Shown: positions 1 through 6,268, counted from the first letter of the stretch. The stretch: 7,602 nucleotides of DNA from JAPUIN01 sp041580375 (GCA_041580375.1 JBFGDZ010000164.1:1-7602); one strand, 5' to 3'. The notes: generated from the letters alone by a model not told the origin. Made by a program: numbers and translations.

Positions 1-597
1 CGAATCCGGCCAGCGTTGCACGATTTCCTGCAGGATCGGGCGCGCGTCGTCGTGGCGTCCGTCGTGCACGAGCGCCCGCGCCAGGTTGACCTTGAACATC
101 GCGACGTCGGGGTTCTCGCGGACCGCGCGCGCGTAATAGCGCGCCGCGATGGCGTGCTCGCCCTGATCCTCCATGATCGTGCCCAGCCCGATCAGCGCGG
201 GCGGATAGCCCGACGAGGCGAACAGCGACGCGTGGTACATCTCGATGGCGCGGGGCGCGTTTTTCGCCATGTGGTACATCTTGCCGAGCGCCGCGGCGAT
301 CTCCGGGTCACCCGGCCTTCGTTCCCGGATCCGGCTCTCGATCGCGATCGCCCTCGCCAGACGTCCGGTGCGCGCCAGCTCCACCGCGACGAGATGGCAC
401 TCCCGCAGGTCGGAGGCGCGCAGGCAGGCGCTGCAGCTGTCTGCGTTCGCCCGTCCGCGCGCCGGCTCGGCGCGCGTACCGGCCGGCACGGCCGGAAGCG
501 CCGCCAGCACGGCCGACAGGGCGATCAGGCCTCCGATATGCGACAGGATGCGGGGCGGGGTTCTCGGGGCGACGGTTCGGATCGATCTCGGTCTCAA
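1..597 (-). CDS. Exported TPR-repeat protein, C-terminus beyond left edge
   Basis: The frame is open from a TTG at 597 to the window edge, giving 199 residues without a stop. TTG is chosen because an in-frame TGA lies 15 bases upstream (610-612), no ATG or GTG lies between, and a GAGGAG Shine-Dalgarno site precedes it by 8 nt. Residues 1-20 are Arg-rich and 21-37 hydrophobic (IGGLIALSAVLAALPA), followed by AVPAG, so a Sec signal peptide is likely. Just after it comes a cysteine pair, DSCSAC (C55, C58), plus C67. This is not a haem site because no His follows; a disulfide is possible. From about residue 97 the sequence is helical and TPR-like: PEIAAALGKMYHMAKNAPRA, PPALIGLGTIMEDQGEHAIA and VAMFKVNLARALVHDGRHDD, spaced 34-36 residues apart with TPR-type G/A/P positions. 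Such proteins are usually periplasmic or envelope scaffolds. No enzyme domain is visible, and partners are unknown. It is divergent from the hydrolase pair. Confidence 0.75.
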   Translation of the reverse strand, partial: MRPRSIRTVAPRTPPRILSHIGGLIALSAVLAALPAVPAGTRAEPARGRANADSCSACLRASDLRECHLVAVELARTGRLARAIAIESRIRERRPGDPEIAAALGKMYHMAKNAPRAIEMYHASLFASSGYPPALIGLGTIMEDQGEHAIAARYYARAVRENPDVAMFKVNLARALVHDGRHDDARPILQEIVQRWPDS

Positions 598-667
598 GAC
601 TCGGTCTCCTCAGGGCCGGCCGCCGCCATCCCGGGCCGGGCGGAGCGGGACACCTGCTCTCACCCAC

Positions 668-695
668 AAGATAGGTCCCGCAACCGCGGGCGCAA
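668..695 (-). promoter_or_regulatory. Candidate promoter of the TPR gene
   Basis: On the minus strand, a TTGCGC -35-like box (690-695) is separated by 16 bp from a TATCTT -10-like box (668-673). The predicted start near 661 leaves a leader of about 64 nt before the TTG codon at 597. The spacer holds a small dyad, CCCGC-AACC-GCGGG (677-690). The matches to consensus are moderate only. Confidence 0.3.
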
Positions 696-733
696 CACGC
701 GGGTCCGTCGGGCGGCCGGCCCGGCCACCCCGA

Positions 734-761
734 TTGCAATTTCGTCATTCTGGCGTAGGAT
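734..761 (+). promoter_or_regulatory. Candidate promoter of the hydrolase pair
   Basis: A TTGCAA -35-like box (734-739) lies 16 bp before a TAGGAT -10-like box (756-761), in a short AT-richer patch of an otherwise very GC-rich spacer. The predicted start near 768 leaves about 50 nt before the ATG at 819. It is divergent from, and does not overlap, the candidate promoter of the TPR gene. Each box matches the sigma70 consensus at 4 of 6 positions. Confidence 0.35.
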
Positions 762-818
762 CGGGTCTCCACCATCCGCATCCGATTCATGGGGGCTCTC
801 GCCCGGGAGGTCGCGCCG

Positions 819-2564
819 ATGTCCGCCAAGACCCGAACCTTCGCCGTCGTTCTCGGACTCGCGGGGCTCGCAGTCTCCGCCTGCACCGTCTCCCCGGTCC
901 GCGAGAGATCGGCCGGACCGGCCGATCTCGTCCTGAAAAACGCCGCCGTCTATACGGTGGACGCCATCCGGTCGTGGGCCGACGCCGTGGCGATCCGGGG
1001 CGACCGGATCGTCTACGTGGGCCCCGAGAACAAGCTGGACGGATTCATCGGTCCGGGGACCCGGGTCGTCGATCTCCGGGGTCGCATGGTGCTCCCGTCG
1101 TTCCAGGACTCGCACATTCATCCGGTGAGCGCCGGCGTCGAGTACCGCCGCTGCGCCCTGTTCGATCTCGAGAGCGACGTGAAGTCGTACGTGAAGGCCG
1201 TGGCCGATTACGCAGCGGCGAATCCCGATCTTCCCTGGATCCTCGGCGGCGGTTGGAGCATGGATGCCTTCCCGTCGGCCATCCCGGACAAGCGGCTGCT
1301 CGACGCCATCGTCCCCGACCGCCCCGTCTACCTCGACTCGTCCGACGGCCACTCGGCCTGGGTGAACTCGAAGGCGCTCGAGATCGCCGGGATCACGAAG
1401 GACACGCCGGACCCCAAGGGCGGCCGGATCGATCGCGATCCGAAGACCGGGGAGCCGGTCGGAGGCCTGCAGGAGGGCTCGGCGATGAGCCTCGTCCTCA
1501 AGCACGCCCCTCCCGTGACGCCGGACGATCGGGAGGAGGGTCTGCGGTACGCCCTGAAGAGGCTGAACGGTTACGGCATCACCGCCTTCCAGGACGCCTC
1601 CGTCGCCCTCGACGGGGAGGAGGCGTACCGCTCGCTCGACACCTACCGGGCCCTGGAGCGCAAGGGGGAGCTGACGGCCCGCGTCGTGGGCGCCCTGTGG
1701 TATGAGAAGGACCGCGGCCTGGATCAGATCGATCGCCTGATCGAGACGCGCAGGAACTACACCGGAACGTGGTTCCGCCCCACGGCCGTGAAGATCATGC
1801 AGGACGGCGTCATGGAGGTGCAGACCGCGTCCCTGCTCGAGCCGTACGTCGGCAAGCAGGGCACGACCGGCATGAGCATGATCGATCCGGAGACCCTCAA
1901 GCAGGCGGTGACGCGCCTGGACAAAGAGGGCTTCCAGGTTCACTTCCACGCCATCGGCGATCGCGCCATCCGCGAGTGCCTGGATGCCGTGGAGGCGGCG
2001 CGCGGCGCCAACGGCCCGCGCGACGGCCGCCACCACATCTCCCACATCCAGCTGTTCGACCCGTCCGACATCCCCCGCTTCCGCCGGCTGGGCGTGGTGG
2101 CGAACTTCCAGCCCCTGTGGGCCTTCGCCGATCCCTACATCACCGACCTCACCATCCCGTTCCTCGGTCCGGAGCGCTCGCGCTGGCTCTATCCGATCGG
2201 GAGCCTGCTCCGAAGCGGCGCCGTCGTCGCATTCGGCAGCGACTGGTCGGTCAGCAGCGCCAACCCGCTGGAGCAGATCGAGGTGGCGGTGACCCGGCTC
2301 GGGCCGAACGGCGAGGGGGGCGCGCCCTTCCTGCCGGACGAGCGCATCGCCCTGCGCGACGCGTTGGCCGCGTTCACGCTGGACGCCGCCTACGTCAACT
2401 TCCTCGAGGACGAGACCGGCTCGCTCGAGCCGGGCAAGAAGGCGGATCTGATCGTGCTCGACCGCAACCTGTTCGACATCGAGCCGGCCGCGATCTCCGA
2501 GACGAAGGTGCTCCTCACCCTGCTCGACGGCCGCCCGGTGCACGGCGACCTCGAATCGTTGTGA
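819..2564 (+). CDS. YtcJ-like amidohydrolase family 3 lipoprotein
   Basis: Predicted 581-residue metal-dependent hydrolase of the amidohydrolase superfamily (Amidohydro_3/YtcJ group). An ATG at 789 is in frame, but 819 is preferred because GGGAGG ends 8 nt before it and a lipoprotein signal follows directly: MSAKTRTFAVVLGLAGLAVSA, then C22 as the lipidation site. The N-terminal beta-sandwich strands (ADLVLKNAAVYTVDAI, DRIVYVGP) lead to the metal-binding HxH (H99, H101 in QDSHIHP). Other family landmarks are SDGHSAWVNSKALEIAGI, GITAFQDA, VKIMQDG (K325, a possible bridging lysine), HFHAIGDRA (H375, H377), HHISHIQ (H405, H406, H409) and FGSDWSV (D475). The C-terminus returns to the beta-sandwich with GSLEPGKKADLIVLDRN. 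All expected landmarks are present and the length is normal for the family. Members hydrolyse C-N bonds in amides, formamides or cyclic amides; the substrate cannot be read from sequence. It probably acts in the periplasm or at the outer membrane, and is probably co-transcribed with the downstream sulfatase-like gene. Confidence 0.9.
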   Translation: MSAKTRTFAVVLGLAGLAVSACTVSPVRERSAGPADLVLKNAAVYTVDAIRSWADAVAIRGDRIVYVGPENKLDGFIGPGTRVVDLRGRMVLPSFQDSHIHPVSAGVEYRRCALFDLESDVKSYVKAVADYAAANPDLPWILGGGWSMDAFPSAIPDKRLLDAIVPDRPVYLDSSDGHSAWVNSKALEIAGITKDTPDPKGGRIDRDPKTGEPVGGLQEGSAMSLVLKHAPPVTPDDREEGLRYALKRLNGYGITAFQDASVALDGEEAYRSLDTYRALERKGELTARVVGALWYEKDRGLDQIDRLIETRRNYTGTWFRPTAVKIMQDGVMEVQTASLLEPYVGKQGTTGMSMIDPETLKQAVTRLDKEGFQVHFHAIGDRAIRECLDAVEAARGANGPRDGRHHISHIQLFDPSDIPRFRRLGVVANFQPLWAFADPYITDLTIPFLGPERSRWLYPIGSLLRSGAVVAFGSDWSVSSANPLEQIEVAVTRLGPNGEGGAPFLPDERIALRDALAAFTLDAAYVNFLEDETGSLEPGKKADLIVLDRNLFDIEPAAISETKVLLTLLDGRPVHGDLESL

Positions 2565-2582
2565 CGGCCGCCGTCGCGGCCG
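2565..2582 (+). other. GC-rich stem-loop directly after the amidohydrolase stop
   Basis: CGGCCGC (2565-2571) pairs with GCGGCCG (2576-2582) around a CGTC loop, forming seven G-C pairs that begin at the base after the TGA. No T-tract follows, so a classical intrinsic terminator is unlikely. It could dampen read-through or stabilise the upstream part of the transcript. In this GC-rich spacer a chance stem is also possible. Confidence 0.35.
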
Positions 2583-2625
2583 ACGGATCGCCGATGACCC
2601 GGTCGGGAGCGATGCTCCGGCTGCG

Positions 2626-3972
2626 ATGAACGGGCGAATGCCCGCCGCGCGGGGGGTTCTGGCGCTCGCCGCCCTCGTCGCGGCCACCCCGATCGGGTGC
2701 GGGGATTCCCGGGCGCCGGAAAACCCCGGCGTCCTGCTCGTCGTGATCGACGCGCTGCGGGCCGATCACCTGCGCTCGTACGGTTACAACCTCCCGACCT
2801 CGCCCGCTCTCGATCGCCTCGCCTCCGAGGGGGAGCGCTACGACCGGGCCTGGGCCCAGTCCTCCTGGACGCTGCCGGCGATGGCGTCGATCCTCACCGG
2901 CCGCCTGCCCCCGGCTCACGGCGCCGGGCTCGACGCCGCCGGATCGATCGTCCCGATCCGGGCCGCCGTCCCCACGCTGGCGGAGCACCTCGCCGAGGCC
3001 GGATTCCTCACCGGCGCCGTCACCAACGGTGAGTTCTGCGCCCCGCGCACGGGGCTCGCGCGCGGGTTCCGGTCGTACGACCACCTCCCCGGGGACGGGG
3101 CGTCGAATCGTGGGACGCGCGGTGCGCGGGAGACGACCGACGCCGCGCTCGCCTGGCTGGAAGGGGTCGGCGACCGGCCGTACTTCCTGCTCGTGCACTA
3201 TCTCGATCCGCACCTGACCTACGATCCGCCGCCGCCGTACGACACGATGTTCCAGCGCGGCGACACCTCGCTCATCCGGGAGGGGTTCGGAAGCCGCGCC
3301 GAGGTGGACGCCGTCCGGCGCGGCCGCGTGGTCCTGACGGCCGCCGGCCGCAGGAGCCTGATCGCGCGTTACGACGGCGAGATCCGTTACGTCGACGACC
3401 AGATCGGCCGCCTGCGCGAGGCGATGGAGAGCGCCGGTCTCTGGGACCGGACGCTCGTGATCGTCGCCGGCGATCACGGCGAGGAGTTCTGGGATCACGG
3501 CGGGTTCGAGCACGGGCACTCGCACCACAGCGAGATCCTCCACGTGCCGCTCATCGTGCGGCGGCCCGGGGGGCCGTCGGGAGTGCGTACGGAGCGCGTG
3601 CGTCAGATCGACATCGCGCCGGCGATCCTCGCCTACGCCGGATTGCCGGCTCCCTCCGCGATGCCCGGACGCGTGCTCGACGGACGCGGCGCACCCTGCG
3701 CGGTCGCTGCCGGCGGCCTCGCCTCCGGCCCGCTTCTCTCGATCCGGTGCGACGACGGCACGCTCATCCTCGATACCGCCTCCGGCGCCCGCCGCTTCTA
3801 CTCCCCGGCCGACCCGAAGGAGACCCGTGAGTCACGCGCCGAATACCTGCGCCCGTCGAACCGCCTCGAGGACATCCTGCGCGTGCTCTTCGATCCGCTG
3901 CGCCCTCCGGCCTTGGATCTGTCCGACGAGCAGCGCGAGATTTTGAGGACGCTGGGATACGTGGAGTCGTAG
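2626..3972 (+). CDS. Sulfatase-like (alkaline phosphatase superfamily) lipoprotein
   Basis: Predicted 448-residue exported hydrolase. A hydrophobic N-terminus (GVLALAALVAATPIG) ends at C25, a plausible lipobox. The sulfatase fold is clear: VLLVVIDALRADHLRSYGY (D42, metal ligand), then SSWTLPAMASILTG, HYLDPHLTYDPP (H191, D194, H196), RYDGEIRYVDDQIGRL, AGDHGEEFWDHG (D283, H284), a HGHSHH cluster (297-301), and the common C-terminal ending LSDEQREILRTLGYVES. In classical sulfatases the nucleophile is the formylglycine made from the Cys or Ser of C/S-x-P-x-R. Here the aligned stretch is T82-L-P84-A-M86, so formylglycine is not expected and Thr is the likely nucleophile, as in phosphotransferase relatives. 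A phosphoester, phosphoglycerol or other substrate is therefore as likely as a sulfate ester. The start is uncertain: neither 2626 nor the in-frame ATG at 2638 has a good Shine-Dalgarno site. The gene lies 61 bp after the amidohydrolase, probably in the same operon. Confidence 0.88.
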   Translation: MNGRMPAARGVLALAALVAATPIGCGDSRAPENPGVLLVVIDALRADHLRSYGYNLPTSPALDRLASEGERYDRAWAQSSWTLPAMASILTGRLPPAHGAGLDAAGSIVPIRAAVPTLAEHLAEAGFLTGAVTNGEFCAPRTGLARGFRSYDHLPGDGASNRGTRGARETTDAALAWLEGVGDRPYFLLVHYLDPHLTYDPPPPYDTMFQRGDTSLIREGFGSRAEVDAVRRGRVVLTAAGRRSLIARYDGEIRYVDDQIGRLREAMESAGLWDRTLVIVAGDHGEEFWDHGGFEHGHSHHSEILHVPLIVRRPGGPSGVRTERVRQIDIAPAILAYAGLPAPSAMPGRVLDGRGAPCAVAAGGLASGPLLSIRCDDGTLILDTASGARRFYSPADPKETRESRAEYLRPSNRLEDILRVLFDPLRPPALDLSDEQREILRTLGYVES

Positions 3973-4043
3973 CGTTGGCCGATCCTCATGAGGCGTCCCG
4001 GCCGCGGGCGCGGAGGCGATCTGGAGTCGACCTCCGGTGACAT

Positions 4044-4082
4044 GACGCCCGGCGCGCGTCGACGGGCTCGACCGCCGGCGTC
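4044..4082. terminator. Bulged hairpin between convergent genes (candidate bidirectional terminator)
   Basis: GACGCC (4044-4049) pairs with GGCGTC (4077-4082). GGCG (4051-4054) pairs with CGCC (4073-4076), and GTCGA (4058-4062) with TCGAC (4068-4072), around a CGGGC loop. This gives 15 base pairs with bulges of one and three bases, and it folds on either strand. It lies in the 156-bp gap between the stops of the sulfatase-like gene (plus) and the beta-helix gene (minus), where a two-way terminator would be expected. There is no T-tract on either side, so a role in RNA 3'-end protection or Rho-linked termination is as likely. Confidence 0.45.
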
Positions 4083-4128
4083 CGGGACTTCGAGACGCGT
4101 ATTCCGATCGTGAAGGACGAGGAGACGA

Positions 4129-5145
4129 CTACGACGCCCGGCAGACCCCGTAATCCCGCTCCTCGCAGTCGCACTCCCCGTTGATCGTGCTGCTCCCGAA
4201 ATTCGTGATCATCCCGTGGCAGTCGGCGAGCATCTGGCAGCCGAGGACCCCCGAGACCAGGTCGAGATTGGGACGGCGGACCCGTCCGCCGCCGGAGTCG
4301 CCACCCGTGTCGCCGCCGCCCCCGCCCGTCGACGCGGGAAAGTTGTCGACGACCTGCACGTCGCTCCTCATGCCGACGTCGATGACCGCGCCGTGCTGGG
4401 ACACGAGCCCGACGTCGTTCCTCTCGATCACGGCCGGGCCGCCGAACCCCACCATGCAGGCGCTCGCGAGCACGCCGCTCCGTTCGTTGTGGTGAACGTG
4501 GACCCCCTGTCCCGATAAGGTCGCCCCGAAGCGGAGACGTCCTTGCTCGCACGACAGACCATCCTCTCCGTTATGGCCGATCGCGCTGTCGGCGACGGTC
4601 AGATCCGACATCCTCACGAGCGCGCCGTGTCCTGAATTGCGCACAATCCCGGATTGGAGGATGCTGGCGGACGCTCCGTTCCGGAGCACCACACCGTGGC
4701 CCCGGAAATCCCGGATCGTCAGATTGCGCAGCACGACCCGCATCGTCCGGGTCACCGTCACGCCGTCGATCAAGCTCTCCCCTCCGGCGATCGTGGCGCC
4801 CTCACCCTGGCCGATCAGCTCGATGGCGAACCGGCGAGGCGCCATCCGATCGGCGATCCGGACGCTTCCGAAGTACGTGCCGGCCTGAATGGATATGTTG
4901 ACCTGCCGGTCCAGGATCATCGGGATCCGATCGATCGCCGCCTGAATGGTCCGGCAGGAGTTTTGTGGGGACTTGCAGCTGCTCGCGTCGTTTCCCCCGA
5001 TCGCCACGTAGAGATCGAGGTCGGGCGTCCCCGGCTGATTCCCGCCCCCATCGCCCCGGCCAGGCGCTCCCCCCGCGACGGCAAGCAGAACGCCCGCCAC
5101 CAGAAGCATCCGAACCACGCCGATCACGCACGATCGCTTCGTCAT
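4129..5145 (-). CDS. Secreted right-handed beta-helix protein with Cys-rich tail
   Basis: 338 residues. The ATG at 5145 is chosen because GGAGGAGGT sits 5 nt upstream and a signal peptide follows at once (MTKRSCVIGVVRMLLVAGVL, then LAVAGGAPG); a longer open frame to 5265 lacks both. After a short Gly-rich stretch comes DLYVAIGGNDASSCKSPQNS with CRTIQAAID (42-73), the typical entry to secreted parallel beta-helix proteins, in which a surface strand precedes the coils. Residues about 85-265 show repeating short beta-strand coils ending in Asn/Gly turns (VVLRNLTIRDFRGHGVVLRN, SILQSGIVRNSGHGALVR, DLTVADSAIGHNGEDGLSC, GVHVHHNERSGVLASAC). A Gly/Asp-rich linker (273-288) leads to a tail with C303, C309, C325, C327 and C335. 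No catalytic Asp set typical of pectate lyase or polygalacturonase is evident, so binding or adhesion is as likely as polysaccharide cleavage. It lies downstream of the PAS-LuxR gene on the same strand, with its own spacer. Confidence 0.8.
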   Translation of the reverse strand: MTKRSCVIGVVRMLLVAGVLLAVAGGAPGRGDGGGNQPGTPDLDLYVAIGGNDASSCKSPQNSCRTIQAAIDRIPMILDRQVNISIQAGTYFGSVRIADRMAPRRFAIELIGQGEGATIAGGESLIDGVTVTRTMRVVLRNLTIRDFRGHGVVLRNGASASILQSGIVRNSGHGALVRMSDLTVADSAIGHNGEDGLSCEQGRLRFGATLSGQGVHVHHNERSGVLASACMVGFGGPAVIERNDVGLVSQHGAVIDVGMRSDVQVVDNFPASTGGGGGDTGGDSGGGRVRRPNLDLVSGVLGCQMLADCHGMITNFGSSTINGECDCEERDYGVCRAS

Positions 5146-5303
5146 GAAGCACCTCCTCCCCTCGATGCATCTGGCCCCGTGAGGCCGGCGGCCGTATCCG
5201 AACGGACGCTCGGCCGGACAAGGCGCCAGGGGTTGGACGTCCGCCGCCGCGATCCACGCGGGCATGACGGGCGGGACATGATCAACGCGGTTTGCTCGAC
5301 GAT

Positions 5304-5333
5304 CTCCTACGATGGAAGGGTTTCATTCGTCAA
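5304..5333 (-). promoter_or_regulatory. Possible promoter of the beta-helix gene
   Basis: On the minus strand, TTGACG (5328-5333) lies 18 bp before TAGGAG (5304-5309). The -35 matches consensus at five of six positions but the -10 is weak. The predicted leader is about 150 nt to the ATG at 5145. The -35 abuts the inverted-repeat cluster at 5333-5357, which would place an operator at the polymerase contact site. Confidence 0.25.
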
Positions 5334-5357
5334 TGATGGGAATCCATCATCGATGAT
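5333..5357. repeat. Cluster of ATGAT/ATCAT dyads at the end of the regulator gene
   Basis: Two overlapping inverted repeats occur here. ATGATGG-GAAT-CCATCAT (5333-5350) is a 7-bp stem with a 4-base loop, and ATCATCGATGAT (5346-5357) is a perfect 12-bp palindrome. The cluster spans the TGA of the PAS-LuxR gene (5347-5349) and touches the candidate -35 of the beta-helix gene. It is AT-richer than its surroundings. It could be a transcription-factor operator or a weak terminator of the regulator gene; no long T-tract follows. Confidence 0.5.
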
Positions 5358-6000
5358 CGGAGCGGATCCCGGCGGCCCTGGCTCCCGCCGGATGGCGCAG
5401 GAAGAGGAGAACGGCCGCAAGTCGACTGTGTACCCCGAGCTTCCTGAGGATGTTCTCGATGTGATTGCAGACCGTGATCGGGCTGATCGAAAGTCGTTCG
5501 GCGATCAAAGACGTTCCGCGACCGGACGCCAGCGCTCCCAGCACCTCCGCCTCCCTCACACTCAGATGGCTCAGCCGGTCGCGCTCCGTCCGCATGGGTC
5601 CGGCCGCCACGGCTTCATTCGGGGCGGTGAGCCGGTCGCGCGGATTGAAGAGGTGCAACAGCGCCCTGCGGGAGCCCGTCGAGCCGGGCAGGAGAAACGT
5701 GATGATGTCGACCGGATACACGAGCCGGCCCTTCGAATAGCGCGCGGCGTGGTGCAGCGGGCTCAGTCGACCCTGGCACGCCTCCCGCTGGATCGGACAA
5801 TCGGGCGCACAGAAGGGGCCTCCGTCGAGCCCGCGGAGCCGCGCGAGCTTCCAGCAGGGAAGGCCCCGAGCCGAATCCGGTTCTCTGTCGAAAAGTGATG
5901 CCGCGGCGCGGTTGCAGTACCGAATCGTCCCGTCCGCATCGGCCGCGATGATGGCGTGAACATCGTTCTCGAAGGTCGCCAGAGGAACGAAACGATACAT
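5347..6000 (-). CDS. PAS-LuxR transcriptional regulator with Cys cluster
   Basis: 217 residues. The ATG at 6000 is the first possible start, since an in-frame TGA lies only one codon upstream; the ribosome site (GGGTGA) is weak. Residues about 10-110 form a PAS-type sensor domain, beginning ENDVHAIIAADADGTIRYCN with the usual turn into RAAASLFDREPD. Within it is a cysteine set: GLPCW (C49), then GGPFCAPDCPIQREAC (C64, C68, C75), plus C29. Residues about 145-202 are a LuxR/GerE helix-turn-helix: LSVREAEVLGALASGRG, then LIAERLSISPITVCNHIENI and LRKLGVHSRLAA. There is no receiver domain, so input probably comes through the PAS domain as a bound ligand, metal or redox state rather than phosphorylation. 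Cys-containing PAS domains of this type recur in LuxR-family regulators, but their ligand is not established to my knowledge. The likely targets are its own gene and the downstream beta-helix gene; this is inferred from position only. Confidence 0.88.
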   Translation of the reverse strand: MYRFVPLATFENDVHAIIAADADGTIRYCNRAAASLFDREPDSARGLPCWKLARLRGLDGGPFCAPDCPIQREACQGRLSPLHHAARYSKGRLVYPVDIITFLLPGSTGSRRALLHLFNPRDRLTAPNEAVAAGPMRTERDRLSHLSVREAEVLGALASGRGTSLIAERLSISPITVCNHIENILRKLGVHSRLAAVLLFLRHPAGARAAGIRSDHR

Positions 6001-6020
6001 CGTTCACCCGGCCGTGGGCC

Positions 6021-6032
6021 CGTTCCGGAACG
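6021..6032. promoter_or_regulatory. 12-bp perfect palindrome in the PAS-LuxR leader
   Basis: CGTTCCGGAACG is self-complementary. It lies about 21 bp before the regulator's ATG and downstream of its predicted transcription start. This position suits an autoregulatory operator, and dimeric LuxR-type regulators bind dyad sites. GGG and CCC flank it asymmetrically. The assignment is inferred from symmetry and position only. Confidence 0.35.
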
Positions 6033-6083
6033 CCCGTGCCCCCTCGACGTCTGTCACACGGCCTTGGATTCGAACTGTGCCCG

Positions 6084-6112
6084 ACCGTACAACCAGGCCG
6101 GGCGCATGTCAA
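6084..6112 (-). promoter_or_regulatory. Promoter of the PAS-LuxR gene
   Basis: On the minus strand, a perfect TTGACA -35 (6107-6112) lies 17 bp before TACGGT (6084-6089). That -10 keeps the T, A and final T most conserved in sigma70 promoters. The predicted start near 6077 gives a leader of about 77 nt. The -35 and spacing are ideal; the weak -10 suggests moderate or activated expression. Confidence 0.5.
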
Positions 6113-6190
6113 GGAGGCCGACGACCCCGCTGCCAGAGCCCGTTCCGGCGAAGCGCATCCGGGCCACCCCGGACGCCTGCCCTCATGACA

Positions 6191-6219
6191 TTCACCGCGG
6201 TGGTCGTTTCTGTTAGAAT
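6191..6219 (+). promoter_or_regulatory. Promoter of the STAS gene
   Basis: TTCACC (6191-6196, four of six consensus bases) lies 17 bp before TAGAAT (6214-6219, five of six). Transcription would start near 6226, leaving an untranslated leader of about 147 nt before the ATG at 6373. It is divergent from the PAS-LuxR promoter. Confidence 0.5.
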
Positions 6220-6268
6220 CCCCGGCAGTCATTCTCCCGGTTATGACATCCACCGAATGAACACCCCG

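Noticed and set aside
435..445. Haem c site in the TPR protein
   Set aside because: The motif is CSAC followed by Leu, not the CxxCH required.
789..818. Ten-residue longer amidohydrolase from the ATG at 789
   Set aside because: GGGAGG lies inside this stretch and is spaced for 819; the shorter form gives a standard lipoprotein signal.
2606..2618. GGAGC-GAT-GCTCC mini-hairpin before the sulfatase-like gene as a translational switch
   Set aside because: The stem is only five base pairs, and the GGGAG it would hide is about 16 nt from the start, too far to be a convincing ribosome site.
660..2687. 675-codon open frame on the minus strand opposite the amidohydrolase
   Set aside because: It is a GC-driven shadow. 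The plus strand encodes a full set of amidohydrolase motifs, while the antisense product is low-complexity (rich in A, R, G, V) with no recognisable domain.
5146..5265. 40-residue N-terminal extension of the beta-helix protein
   Set aside because: The ATG at 5145 has an excellent Shine-Dalgarno site and is followed at once by a signal peptide, which an extension would bury.
4654..5898. 414-codon open frame on the plus strand across the beta-helix and PAS-LuxR genes
   Set aside because: It runs antisense to two well-supported genes and across their spacer, has no ribosome site or domain, and its composition is typical of a shadow frame.
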